A stretch of DNA of 43,315 nucleotides from Hyphomicrobiales bacterium (GTDB taxonomy: Bacteria; Pseudomonadota; Alphaproteobacteria; Rhizobiales; Beijerinckiaceae): the NCBI GenBank assembly GCA_947455455.1, contig CANGOE010000018.1:1-43315 (forward strand), in the 5' to 3' direction. Below the pieces are notes generated by a model that saw only the letters and a list, made by a program, of their open reading frames with translations, was not told the DNA's origin and searched no databases. A program made the position numbers and the translations under genes. The stretch's first letter is position 1; each line of letters opens with the position of its first letter. Shown here piece after piece: positions 16,777 to 24,674 of the stretch.

Positions 16777-17372
16777 ACCTGACACTGCTTCCGCAAACCG
16801 GTTTTAGCGTGATGCCATGGAAAAACGGCGGCGGCACGACGATTGAAATCGCCGCCTCGCCGCAAGGGGCCGGGCTTGATCGGTTCGACTGGCGCGTCAG
16901 CATGGCGCGGGTTGAAGGCTCCGGTCCCTTCTCGGTCTTTCCGGACATCGACCGAAGCCTGTGTGTTCTGGACGGAGCGGGGATTGTGTTGAAGCCGCAG
17001 GGACGCGGTCATGTAACCCTGACAGCGGATAGCCCGCCTTTTGCCTTTCCGGCCGATCTTGCGCTTGAGGCAGATATCCTTGATGGCCCGATCACCGACC
17101 TCAATGTGATGACCCGGCGCGGCCGCGCTCGTTCCTTCGTGTCGCGTTTGAACACCATGCAAGCCTTGACCCTGAAAAGCACGGCGGATGTAACACTGAT
17201 GCTGTTGCAAGCCGATGCAATCGCGGTTGGCAACGACCGGACGTTTGAGGCCGCCAGTGGTGATGTATTGCGTCTGGATGGGCGCGACATCTCCTGCATG
17301 CTAACGGCGCGTGATGCGTCGATGCCCTTAAGCCTGTACCTGATCGAAGTCTGGCAGACGGCGCGGGTCTAG
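16773..17372 (+). CDS. hutD: HutD family protein
   Basis: A 199-residue HutD/Ves-type protein with the family opening (GFSVMPWKNGGGTTIEIA at about 10-27), WRVSMARVEGSGPFSVFPDIDRSL, and LNVMTRRGRARSFVSRL near 112-128. HutD proteins adopt a cupin-like fold and accompany hut genes. They are thought to bind a pathway metabolite and limit overactivity of the pathway rather than catalyse a step. Linkage to hutG by a 4-bp overlap supports the name. It converges with the ABC ATPase gene 9 bp away, so the two 3' ends nearly meet. Confidence 0.92.
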   Translation: MNLTLLPQTGFSVMPWKNGGGTTIEIAASPQGAGLDRFDWRVSMARVEGSGPFSVFPDIDRSLCVLDGAGIVLKPQGRGHVTLTADSPPFAFPADLALEADILDGPITDLNVMTRRGRARSFVSRLNTMQALTLKSTADVTLMLLQADAIAVGNDRTFEAASGDVLRLDGRDISCMLTARDASMPLSLYLIEVWQTARV

Positions 17373-17381
17373 GCGGGCCTG

Positions 17382-19217
17382 TCAGGCGGTCGGATCGGCA
17401 TCCATCACCAGATGCCCGCCGCCCAGATCCCGCCACTGCCGCACGGGCGGCACGAAACCGACGGGACGCAACGGGCTCGGTATTTCGGTCAAAGACAGGC
17501 CGCGTCGCATCGATCGGCGTTCGGGATCGGGCACAGGCACAGCCGCCATCAATTTGCGCGTATAGGGATGGGCGGGATTGTTGATGACCGATTGGCGCGG
17601 CCCGATTTCGACAATCTCGCCAAGATACATCACCGCGACCCGATGGCTGACCCGTTCCACCACCGCCATGTCATGCGAGATGAACAGATAGGCCAGACCC
17701 ATTTCGGCCTGCAATTCCATCATCAGATTGACCACTTGCGCCTTGATCGACACGTCGAGCGCAGACACGGCCTCATCTGCCACGATCATTTTCGGCTTGA
17801 GCGCCAGCGCACGGGCGATGCACAGGCGTTGCCGCTGGCCGCCCGAAAATTCATGCGGATAGCGATCGGCCATATCGGGCGACAGGCCGACACGGCGCAA
17901 CAATTCCGCCACCTGCTCGCGCGCCTCTTCGGCATCTGCCAGACCATGCACAATGATCGGCTCGGCAATCGCCGCACCCACCGATTTACGCGGATTGAGG
18001 CTGGCAAAGGGATCCTGGAAAATCATCTGCATATTCTGGCGGGCGCGGCGCAAGCCTTCTTTGTCGAGCTCACCGACATTGTCGCCGTCGAACAGAACCT
18101 GACCGGAGCGCGGTTCGACCAACCGCAGGACCGAACGACCCGTGGTGGATTTGCCGCAACCCGATTCCCCCACCAGAGCCAGCGTCTCGCCAGCCCGCAG
18201 ATCGAAGGACACATTCTCGACCGCATGGACGCGCGCGGTGACCGAGGCAAACAATCCCGAGCGCACATCAAACGAGGTGACCAGATTTTTGACCTCGAGC
18301 AAAGGCTTCTCGCTTGCATCCACGCTCAGATCGCATTGGGGAGGCGGGACCGGCTGGCCGGTTTGCGGATCAATGATGGCAAAGGGCTTCGGCACAACCT
18401 CGTCGCGCATCGCGCCCAGACGCGGCACGGCGGCCAGCAAAGCGCGGCTATAGGGATGTTGCGGCGCACGGAACAAGGCGGCGGTTTCTCCTTCCTCGAC
18501 CTTTTTGCCCTTCAGCATGACAACGACACGATCAGCCGTTTCTGCCACAATGCCCATATCATGGGTGATGAAGATGACAGCCATGCCCTCTTCTTCCTGC
18601 AGCAGTTTGATGAGTTCCAGAATTTCGGCCTGAATGGTCACATCAAGGGCGGTGGTCGGCTCGTCGGCAATCAGCAGATGCGGACGGCAGGCCAGACTCA
18701 TGGCAATCATCACACGCTGGCGCATGCCGCCCGATAATTGATGCGGATAGTCATCCAGCCGCCGTGCCGCACCCGGAATCCGGACACGCTCGAGAATTCG
18801 CAAGGATTCCGCGCGGGCGGCCTGCGGGTCAAGCCCGCGATGGTATTTGAGGGTTTCGCCAATCTGGAAACCGATGGTCAGCACCGGATTGAGCGAGGTC
18901 ATCGGCTCCTGAAAAATCATCGCCAATTCATTGCCGCGCAAATGGCGCATCTGGTCTTCGGGCAGGGTCAGCAGATTATGACCACCAAACAGGATTTCAC
19001 CTTCGGTGCGGCTATTGGCCTGCGGCAACAATCGCATGGCCGACAGGGCCGTGACGCTCTTGCCCGAGCCGGATTCACCCACCACAGCCACGGTCTCGCC
19101 CGCGCCGACATCGAAGGACAGATTTTCCACCACCGAGCGCCATTGGCCATCCACACGGAAGGAGGTGGTCAGATTGCGGATCGACAACAAAGGTTGCGTG
19201 TCAACAGGCGCGCTCAT
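17382..19217 (-). CDS. Dipeptide/oligopeptide-type ABC transporter, fused double ATP-binding protein
   Basis: A 611-residue protein with two full ATPase modules in one chain. The first has Walker A GESGSGKS (47-54) and signature LSGGMRQR (161-168). The second has Walker A GESGCGKS (350-357) and signature FSGGQRQR (457-464). Each is followed by the oligopeptide-family C-terminal extension ([13 protein letters not shown] in the first, [14 protein letters not shown] in the second). This corresponds to fused DppD-DppF, as in GsiA. It is last in a minus-strand operon with two permeases and a binding protein, and its ATG overlaps the DppC-type stop. Such importers take up peptides, opines, glutathione, nickel or other small compounds. 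Confidence 0.94.
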   Translation of the reverse strand: MSAPVDTQPLLSIRNLTTSFRVDGQWRSVVENLSFDVGAGETVAVVGESGSGKSVTALSAMRLLPQANSRTEGEILFGGHNLLTLPEDQMRHLRGNELAMIFQEPMTSLNPVLTIGFQIGETLKYHRGLDPQAARAESLRILERVRIPGAARRLDDYPHQLSGGMRQRVMIAMSLACRPHLLIADEPTTALDVTIQAEILELIKLLQEEEGMAVIFITHDMGIVAETADRVVVMLKGKKVEEGETAALFRAPQHPYSRALLAAVPRLGAMRDEVVPKPFAIIDPQTGQPVPPPQCDLSVDASEKPLLEVKNLVTSFDVRSGLFASVTARVHAVENVSFDLRAGETLALVGESGCGKSTTGRSVLRLVEPRSGQVLFDGDNVGELDKEGLRRARQNMQMIFQDPFASLNPRKSVGAAIAEPIIVHGLADAEEAREQVAELLRRVGLSPDMADRYPHEFSGGQRQRLCIARALALKPKMIVADEAVSALDVSIKAQVVNLMMELQAEMGLAYLFISHDMAVVERVSHRVAVMYLGEIVEIGPRQSVINNPAHPYTRKLMAAVPVPDPERRSMRRGLSLTEIPSPLRPVGFVPPVRQWRDLGGGHLVMDADPTA

Positions 19218-20083
19218 GCTTCGCCTTTCAGTTTCGGATCAATGGCATCACGCAAGCCGTCACCCAACAGGTTGAGCGCAAAGACCACGATCAAAATCGC
19301 CGTGCCGGGAGCCAGCACCAGCCAATAGCTGTCGAGAATATTTTCAAACCCTTCACGGATCATGCCGCCCCATGTCGGGATCGGCGGTTTGACACCAAGC
19401 CCGATAAAGGCCAGCGAGGCTTCGGTGCGGATCGCATTGGCCAGCCACAGTGAACCCATGACCAGAATTTCGGGCAGGATATTGGGCAATATATGGCCGA
19501 CCAGAATCCGCATATCGGAGAAGCCGAGCGCACGGCAGGCATCGACAAATTCGCGCTCTTTCATGGCAATGGTCGGTGCCCGCGCAATGCGTGCAAATGG
19601 CGGGATCGAGGTCAGGGCAATCGCCACGATGATATTGGTCATCGACGGACCCAGCATGGCGACAATGATCAGGCCGAGGATCAGTGACGGGAAAGCGAGC
19701 AATATATCCATCACTTGCATGATCAGCGTATCAAGCCGCCCGCCGCGCCAGCCCGCGATCATGCCGATGGCCGAACCGATCACCATCGACAGCGCAGTGG
19801 AAGCCAGCCCGATGATCAGCGAAATCCGCGCCCCGTACACCAGACGCGCATAAATATCGCGCCCGTAATAATCGGTCCCCAGCCAGTTGTCCTCGGAAGG
19901 AGGCTTCAACCGCAACATTACGTTCTGGTCGAGCGGATCGAGCGGGGCAATCCACGGTGCAAAAACAGCCGCCAGAACGACAATCACGAACACGACCAAA
20001 CCGACCCATGAGGTCTTGTTGGTATTGAACGCCCGCAGGGTCGATTGCCAGATAGCACGGGCAGGGGAAAGCACTTCACTCAT
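19214..20083 (-). CDS. DppC-type ABC transporter permease
   Basis: A 289-residue permease with an N-terminal OppC-like segment (NKTSWVGLVVFVIVVLAAVFAPWIAPLDP), the GTDYYGRDIYARLVYGARISL motif near 70-90, and the EAA loop (EREFVDACRALGFSDMRILVGHILPNILPEILV). About six transmembrane helices are predicted by eye. The start overlaps the DppB-type stop and the stop overlaps the ATPase start, each by 4 bp. It pairs with the DppB-type permease. Confidence 0.94.
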   Translation of the reverse strand: MSEVLSPARAIWQSTLRAFNTNKTSWVGLVVFVIVVLAAVFAPWIAPLDPLDQNVMLRLKPPSEDNWLGTDYYGRDIYARLVYGARISLIIGLASTALSMVIGSAIGMIAGWRGGRLDTLIMQVMDILLAFPSLILGLIIVAMLGPSMTNIIVAIALTSIPPFARIARAPTIAMKEREFVDACRALGFSDMRILVGHILPNILPEILVMGSLWLANAIRTEASLAFIGLGVKPPIPTWGGMIREGFENILDSYWLVLAPGTAILIVVFALNLLGDGLRDAIDPKLKGEA

Positions 20084-21018
20084 TTGAATTTCACCCGTGG
20101 ATCAGCAATGCCGTAGGCAATGTCGGTGGCCAGATTCACCAGCACCACCACCAGCGTATAAATCACCATCATGCCTTGGAGCATGGTGTAATCGCGCTGG
20201 TTCAGCGCACCGACAATCAGCTTGCCGAGCCCCGGACGGCTGAACACAATCTCGGTCAGCACCGAATTGCCGATCAGGATTCCCAGATAGAGGCCGATGA
20301 TGGTGATCACCGGAATCAGCGCATTGCGCAGGGCATGCCGCCACACCACCACCGACCAAGGCACGCCTTTGGCGCGCGCGGTGCGCACATAATCTTCCTG
20401 CAACACTTCCAGCATCGCCGAACGGGTAACACGGGTAATATAGGCGGCGGTAATCAGGCCCAGATTGATGGCGGGCAATGTGATGGATTCAACCCAAGCC
20501 GACAGACTGCCCGATTTGGCGCTGATGACGGGGAACCAGTGCAACCCGATCGAAAAGGCCAGCAACAACAGCAAAGCCGACACGAAGGGGGGAAAAGACA
20601 GGCCGAGCAGAGAGCCGATACGGGCCGCATAATCGGTAAAACGGTTGCGCCGCACCGCGGCCGCAACACCCAAAGGCACACCGATGACAACACCGATCAG
20701 CAGGGAGAGAAAGGTCAGTTCCAGCGTCCATGGCAGGACATTGAGGACTTCCTGAATGACCGGACGACCCGTCATCATCGACGTGCCCCAATCACCCCCC
20801 AAGGCGCCCCAGACAAACACCACATATTGCTGATAGAGCGGCAGGTTCAGCCCCAGGCGTTCGCGCAATGCCTCGATGGCTTCCCGACTGGCCTGATCCC
20901 CCAGAATAACCTGAGCCGGATCACCCGGCACAATCCGCACCAGCACGAAAACAAGTGTCAGCACAGCGAACAGCGTGATCACCGCAAAACCCAAACGTCT
21001 GATCAGAAAAGCTGTCAT
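20080..21018 (-). CDS. DppB-type ABC transporter permease
   Basis: A 312-residue permease with the DppB opening (MTAFLIRRLGFAVITLFAVL), a periplasmic segment with VRIVPGDPAQVILGDQAS, and an EAA loop in YVRTARAKGVPWSVVVWRHALRNALIPVI. It begins just 12 bases after the T-run of a strong intrinsic terminator that follows the binding-protein gene. Its expression therefore depends on read-through or on an internal promoter that I do not see. No clear ribosome-binding site lies in those bases apart from a weak GAG. Confidence 0.93.
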   Translation of the reverse strand: MTAFLIRRLGFAVITLFAVLTLVFVLVRIVPGDPAQVILGDQASREAIEALRERLGLNLPLYQQYVVFVWGALGGDWGTSMMTGRPVIQEVLNVLPWTLELTFLSLLIGVVIGVPLGVAAAVRRNRFTDYAARIGSLLGLSFPPFVSALLLLLAFSIGLHWFPVISAKSGSLSAWVESITLPAINLGLITAAYITRVTRSAMLEVLQEDYVRTARAKGVPWSVVVWRHALRNALIPVITIIGLYLGILIGNSVLTEIVFSRPGLGKLIVGALNQRDYTMLQGMMVIYTLVVVLVNLATDIAYGIADPRVKFK

Positions 21019-21030
21019 GCGGTCCCACTC

Positions 21031-21067
21031 AAAAAAAGATCGGGCGCGACCACAGCCGCGCCCGATC
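21031..21067 (-). terminator. Intrinsic terminator/attenuator between binding-protein and permease genes
   Basis: A perfect 11-bp GC-rich stem (GATCGGGCGCG at 21038-21048, CGCGCCCGATC at 21057-21067) with an 8-base loop is followed on the minus strand by seven T (21037-21031). This is a textbook Rho-independent terminator, 11 bases after the binding-protein stop. It should end most transcripts there and let a fraction continue into the transport genes. Confidence 0.88.
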
Positions 21068-21078
21068 CTGAAACAGGC

Positions 21079-22638
21079 TTATTTCGTGAATTTGGTTTTT
21101 TCCGTCACAGGCGGTGACAGGTTGAGCGAGCCATTCAGCTCGTAACCAAGATCAAGATTGTCCTTCCAGGCCCACAGCTGCAACTGCTCGTAGACCGGAA
21201 TACCGCAGACATTGGTGACCAGCTTTTCCTGGGCTGTCTTCCACAAAGCCTTTTGCTTGGCGGCATCCATTTCCACGCGAGCCGCACGGATTTCGGTATC
21301 TGCGACATTGCAGAAGGTGAAATTGGTGATGGCCGTCGGTGTGCCGATGTTGGAGGCCGAGTCATAGAACTGGGTCAGATAGACATCAGCCACAGGGAAA
21401 CGGGCCGCCTGATAATGGACGATCGGCGACAGGCCCTTGCGGATCTGCGCATGGAATGTCGCATGTTCGACCAATTCGATTTCGAGATTGATATTGGCCT
21501 TCTTCAACTGGGCCTGCACAGCTTCGATGAAGGTCTGCATGCCCGTCAGCGTGGTGTGGATGGTTTTGACCGTCACACCGTTCGGATAGCCGGCTTCGGC
21601 CAACAGCGCCTTGGCTTTGTTGACATCATAGGCATAGAGCGGTGACTTTTCGTCGGTGCCCAGATAGCCCGATGGCACAACCGAGACAGCCTCGCGCGAA
21701 GAGCCAGCGCCCTTGAACTGCACAATCGCCTTGCGGTCGATGGCATGGGCAATGGCCTGGCGGACGCGGATATCATCCAGCGGCTTGCTGGTGATGTTGA
21801 GATAGAGGGCCGAAAGCTCGCCCGGCTCCATCGCCTTCACCTTCACGCCCGGCAGTTTCGAGGTGCGGTCCACCCATGTCTGGTCCTGCTTGCCATAGAT
21901 CATATCAAGCTCACCGGACTGGAAGGCCAGATCGCGGCTGGAGTCAGCCGGAATATAGCGGTAGGTGATGTCTTCCAGCACAGGTGCGCCACGGAAATAT
22001 TGCTTGTTGGCCGTCAGCTTCACGAATTGTTGTGGCTGATATTCGGCAAACTGGAATGGACCGGTGCCAATCGGCTTTTTGCCGAAATTCTCGCCCATTT
22101 CCTCGGCGGCCTTTTTGCAGACCATGTTGCCGCCATTGATATTGGCGACATAACCGAGAAAGCCTGCAACGGGATTTTTCAGGGTGATTTTCAGAGTGCT
22201 GGCATCCACAGCCTCGACTTTTTCGAGGGCGGCAAAGTCACCAGAATAAGAGGACGTCGCCTTGTTGGATGCGCGCTTGATCGAATAGGCGGCATCTTCC
22301 GCGCTGAACGGACCATAGCCATGGTGGCACTGCACGCCGGAACGGATCTTGAACGTCCATTCGGTGCCATTGGCATTGGTGGTCCAGCTTTCGGCCAGAT
22401 CCGGCTCGATGAAATCGGGGCTCGCCTGTCCGGGCTTCACCCGCACCAGACCATTGAAAATATAATTGAGCAATCCCTTGTCAGGAGTGGTCGATGCCAG
22501 ATGCGGATCGAGCTTGCCCGCATCGGCGGATCCCATCCCGATCACCAGCGACTTCTTTTGCGCATGGGCCGGATCAAGCCCGAAACCCGTCGCAAGGCCT
22601 GCCGCAACAGCCAAGCCCAAAATCAAATGTTTTTTCAT
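21079..22638 (-). CDS. ABC transporter substrate-binding protein, family 5 (peptide/opine/nickel type)
   Basis: A 519-residue secreted binding protein of the DppA/OppA family. Residues 1-26 form a Sec signal peptide (MKKHLILGLAVAAG.., cleavage after AHA). The mature part shows family-5 landmarks: LDPHLASTTPDKGLLNYIFNGLV near 43-65, DLAESWTTNANGTEWTFKIR, KKPIGTGPFQFAEYQ, and DIRVRQAIAHAIDRKAIV. The ATG follows a GGGGGA ribosome-binding site. It is first in the operon and is followed by a strong terminator, which explains how it can be made in excess. The ligand is unknown; the neighbouring amine and N-methyl amino acid oxidases hint at an amino-acid derivative, but that is context only. Confidence 0.93.
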   Translation of the reverse strand: MKKHLILGLAVAAGLATGFGLDPAHAQKKSLVIGMGSADAGKLDPHLASTTPDKGLLNYIFNGLVRVKPGQASPDFIEPDLAESWTTNANGTEWTFKIRSGVQCHHGYGPFSAEDAAYSIKRASNKATSSYSGDFAALEKVEAVDASTLKITLKNPVAGFLGYVANINGGNMVCKKAAEEMGENFGKKPIGTGPFQFAEYQPQQFVKLTANKQYFRGAPVLEDITYRYIPADSSRDLAFQSGELDMIYGKQDQTWVDRTSKLPGVKVKAMEPGELSALYLNITSKPLDDIRVRQAIAHAIDRKAIVQFKGAGSSREAVSVVPSGYLGTDEKSPLYAYDVNKAKALLAEAGYPNGVTVKTIHTTLTGMQTFIEAVQAQLKKANINLEIELVEHATFHAQIRKGLSPIVHYQAARFPVADVYLTQFYDSASNIGTPTAITNFTFCNVADTEIRAARVEMDAAKQKALWKTAQEKLVTNVCGIPVYEQLQLWAWKDNLDLGYELNGSLNLSPPVTEKTKFTK

Positions 22639-22842
22639 TCACGCATCCCCCAAACAAGCATAAAGCCGGAAACCTAATTGTGACCTCATTCCGCCCTATG
22701 ATGCAAGCCCCTTTGCACAAAGACTATACAACCAGACAATATGCACAATTGAACGCCACCCCCCTTCTAAGCTCGGAGATGACAGGTTAGGCTGGTGCCA
22801 TGTGTTCTTTCCATAGCGTGTCATGATCGGAGATCTCGGCAG
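22639..22842. promoter_or_regulatory. Divergent promoter region, peptide-type ABC operon and FAD oxidase
   Basis: A 204-bp non-coding stretch with an AT-rich core (about 22710-22755) containing TTGCACAAAG and ATGCACAATTG, two TGCACAA copies about 30 bp apart. They may be regulator sites. I cannot assign -35/-10 pairs with confidence for either direction. Confidence 0.35.
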
Positions 22843-24114
22843 ATGAGCAAGCCCTTTTGGTGGGAAGCCGCCCCGCGCGAGGCCGAACAGGCCTTGAGCC
22901 TTCCGGCGCAAGCCGATTGTGTGGTGGTCGGGGCGGGCTATGCGGGCCTGAGTGCCGCATTGACGCTGGCACGGGCCGGACGCTCGGTGGTTGTCTGCGA
23001 AGCCGGTCCCCCCGGATTTGGGGCTTCAAGCCGGTCGGGCGGCATGATCGGCCACGGCCACCGGCTGTCCTATTCCAACCTGATTGCCTTACACGGTACG
23101 GCCAAAGCCAAAGCCCTGATCGGCGAAGGCATGGCCTCGCTGGATTATGTGCAACATCTGATCGCCAGCGAGGGCATCGATGCCCGGTTGAGCATGGTCG
23201 GCCGCTTACGAGGTGCATGGACGCAGGCCGATTACGACACCATGGGCCGCGAAGCCGATATGTTGACGCGCGATCTCGGCCTGCCGGTCGATGTGGTGCA
23301 AAAGGCCGATATGCGCAAGGAAATTGCCACCGACAGCTATCAGGGCGGATTGATTTTCCACAGCCATGGCGGCGTGCATCCGGCCCTTTTCCAGCAAGGC
23401 TTGCTGGCCGTGGCGCGTGCGGCAGGCGTGCAGATTGCGGGCTTTACACCCGTCACCCGCATCGACAGGCAAACCGAGCACGCGCTTGTCCATACCCCGC
23501 GCGGCACCATCACGGCCCGTGAGGTGATCGTGGCCACCAACGGCTATTCCGCCAGACCCGTGCTCGATTTTGCCCGCCGTCTGGTGCCGATGCCGAGTTT
23601 TCTGATTGCAACCGAAGAGATCGGTGAAAACCGCGTGCGCGATCTGATCCCCAATTTGCGGATGATTGTCGAAACCCGAGAAAAGCATCTCTATTACCGC
23701 CCTTCGCCTGACGGAAAGCGGATCATTCTGGGGGGCCGCGCCGCCTTGCACCCGATTGAACTGGAAGAGGCGAAGTTGCGTCTGCGCAAGGAGCTGGTCG
23801 CGCTGTTTCCCTCGCTGGACCAGACCGCCATCACCCATGTCTGGACCGGCAATATCGCCATGACGCGCTCCGACCTGCCCGGCATCGGCAAGCTCGGCGG
23901 GCTCTGGTATGCGCTGGGGTGCAACGGATCGGGGGTCGCGCTGATGCCCTATCTGGGGCACAAGCTGGCATTGAAAATTCTGGGTGATCGGGAGGGTGAT
24001 ACGGCCTTTGACGATATCCCGTTCAAGGCCATTCCGTTTTATGATGGCCGTCCGTGGTTCCTGCCGCTTCTGACGGCTTGGTATCGCGGACGCGATTGGC
24101 TGAGAGGCAATTAA
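22843..24114 (+). CDS. FAD-dependent amine/amino acid oxidase (DAO family, PuuB-like)
   Basis: A 423-residue DAO-family flavoprotein. The dinucleotide motif VVVGAGYAGLSAALTLARAGR lies at 27-47, followed by FGASSRSGGMIGHGH, the second flavin contact loop resembling gamma-glutamylputrescine oxidase (PuuB). C-terminal landmarks are HVWTGNIAMTRSDLPGIG and YALGCNGSGVALMPYLGHKLA. The ATG at 22843 follows GGAG at a suitable distance; an in-frame start at 22795 is less likely. It oxidises a C-N bond of an amine or amino acid, giving peroxide or passing electrons on; the exact substrate is not fixed. It is divergent from the ABC operon, which may import the substrate. Its TAA overlaps the soxG stop in a shared TTAA. 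Confidence 0.88.
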   Translation: MSKPFWWEAAPREAEQALSLPAQADCVVVGAGYAGLSAALTLARAGRSVVVCEAGPPGFGASSRSGGMIGHGHRLSYSNLIALHGTAKAKALIGEGMASLDYVQHLIASEGIDARLSMVGRLRGAWTQADYDTMGREADMLTRDLGLPVDVVQKADMRKEIATDSYQGGLIFHSHGGVHPALFQQGLLAVARAAGVQIAGFTPVTRIDRQTEHALVHTPRGTITAREVIVATNGYSARPVLDFARRLVPMPSFLIATEEIGENRVRDLIPNLRMIVETREKHLYYRPSPDGKRIILGGRAALHPIELEEAKLRLRKELVALFPSLDQTAITHVWTGNIAMTRSDLPGIGKLGGLWYALGCNGSGVALMPYLGHKLALKILGDREGDTAFDDIPFKAIPFYDGRPWFLPLLTAWYRGRDWLRGN

Positions 24115-24674
24115 CGGCTGACAAGGATGCCGTATTGTCCGGCAGAGGTGTGGACCCAGTGCCACAAATCTCCGGCCATCGAGCGCATGCAGGACAGCTC
24201 GAACACCCCATCCGCATCCACCGAAATCTGGATCGACAGCGGACCCAGCAGGGTCACCCGACCGGAACCGGCAGGAAAGACGCGCGGATCGCAATCGATC
24301 ATCACGCCTTTGGCCAGCACATCAAAGACATGCGGACCGGACAGCTGTAACGAGGCCCGCGAGCCGGTCTGGTCGATGACGCTGGCTTGCGTGCCGAACA
24401 TCCCCTCAAGCCATGGCACGGAGGGGGCGGTGGCGCTCTCGATGAAAAACTGATCCGGCGTTATCGGCATAACCATCACACCATCGCGCCAGTGGCGCTG
24501 GCCCAGCACCAATGGCGCGGTCATGGATTCCCCTGCCGGACATATCACAGTGGCGGCAAAACCGTGATCGAGCAAACGCACCTGCAGACCCGGCGCATCA
24601 ACCGCTTTGCCGTAGGAACCGGCATCGACAAGACCCTGCCAGACCGAGCGTCTCGCATAGAGCGGCTTATCCAT
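24111..24674 (-). CDS. soxG: Sarcosine oxidase, gamma subunit
   Basis: A 187-residue protein recognised by position after soxA and by SoxG-like features: DAPGLQVRLLDHGFAATVICPAG, QTGSRASLQLSGPHVFDVLAKGVMIDCDPRVFPAG, and a C-terminal SMAGDLWHWVHTSAGQYGI. SoxG has a fold distantly related to the T-protein/TrmE family and helps hold the heterotetramer together. The ATG at 24674 follows AAAGGAG and overlaps the end of soxA by 8 bp; a longer in-frame start at 24788 lies well inside soxA. The gene ends in TTAA shared with the convergent oxidase gene. Confidence 0.9.
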   Translation of the reverse strand: MDKPLYARRSVWQGLVDAGSYGKAVDAPGLQVRLLDHGFAATVICPAGESMTAPLVLGQRHWRDGVMVMPITPDQFFIESATAPSVPWLEGMFGTQASVIDQTGSRASLQLSGPHVFDVLAKGVMIDCDPRVFPAGSGRVTLLGPLSIQISVDADGVFELSCMRSMAGDLWHWVHTSAGQYGILVSR

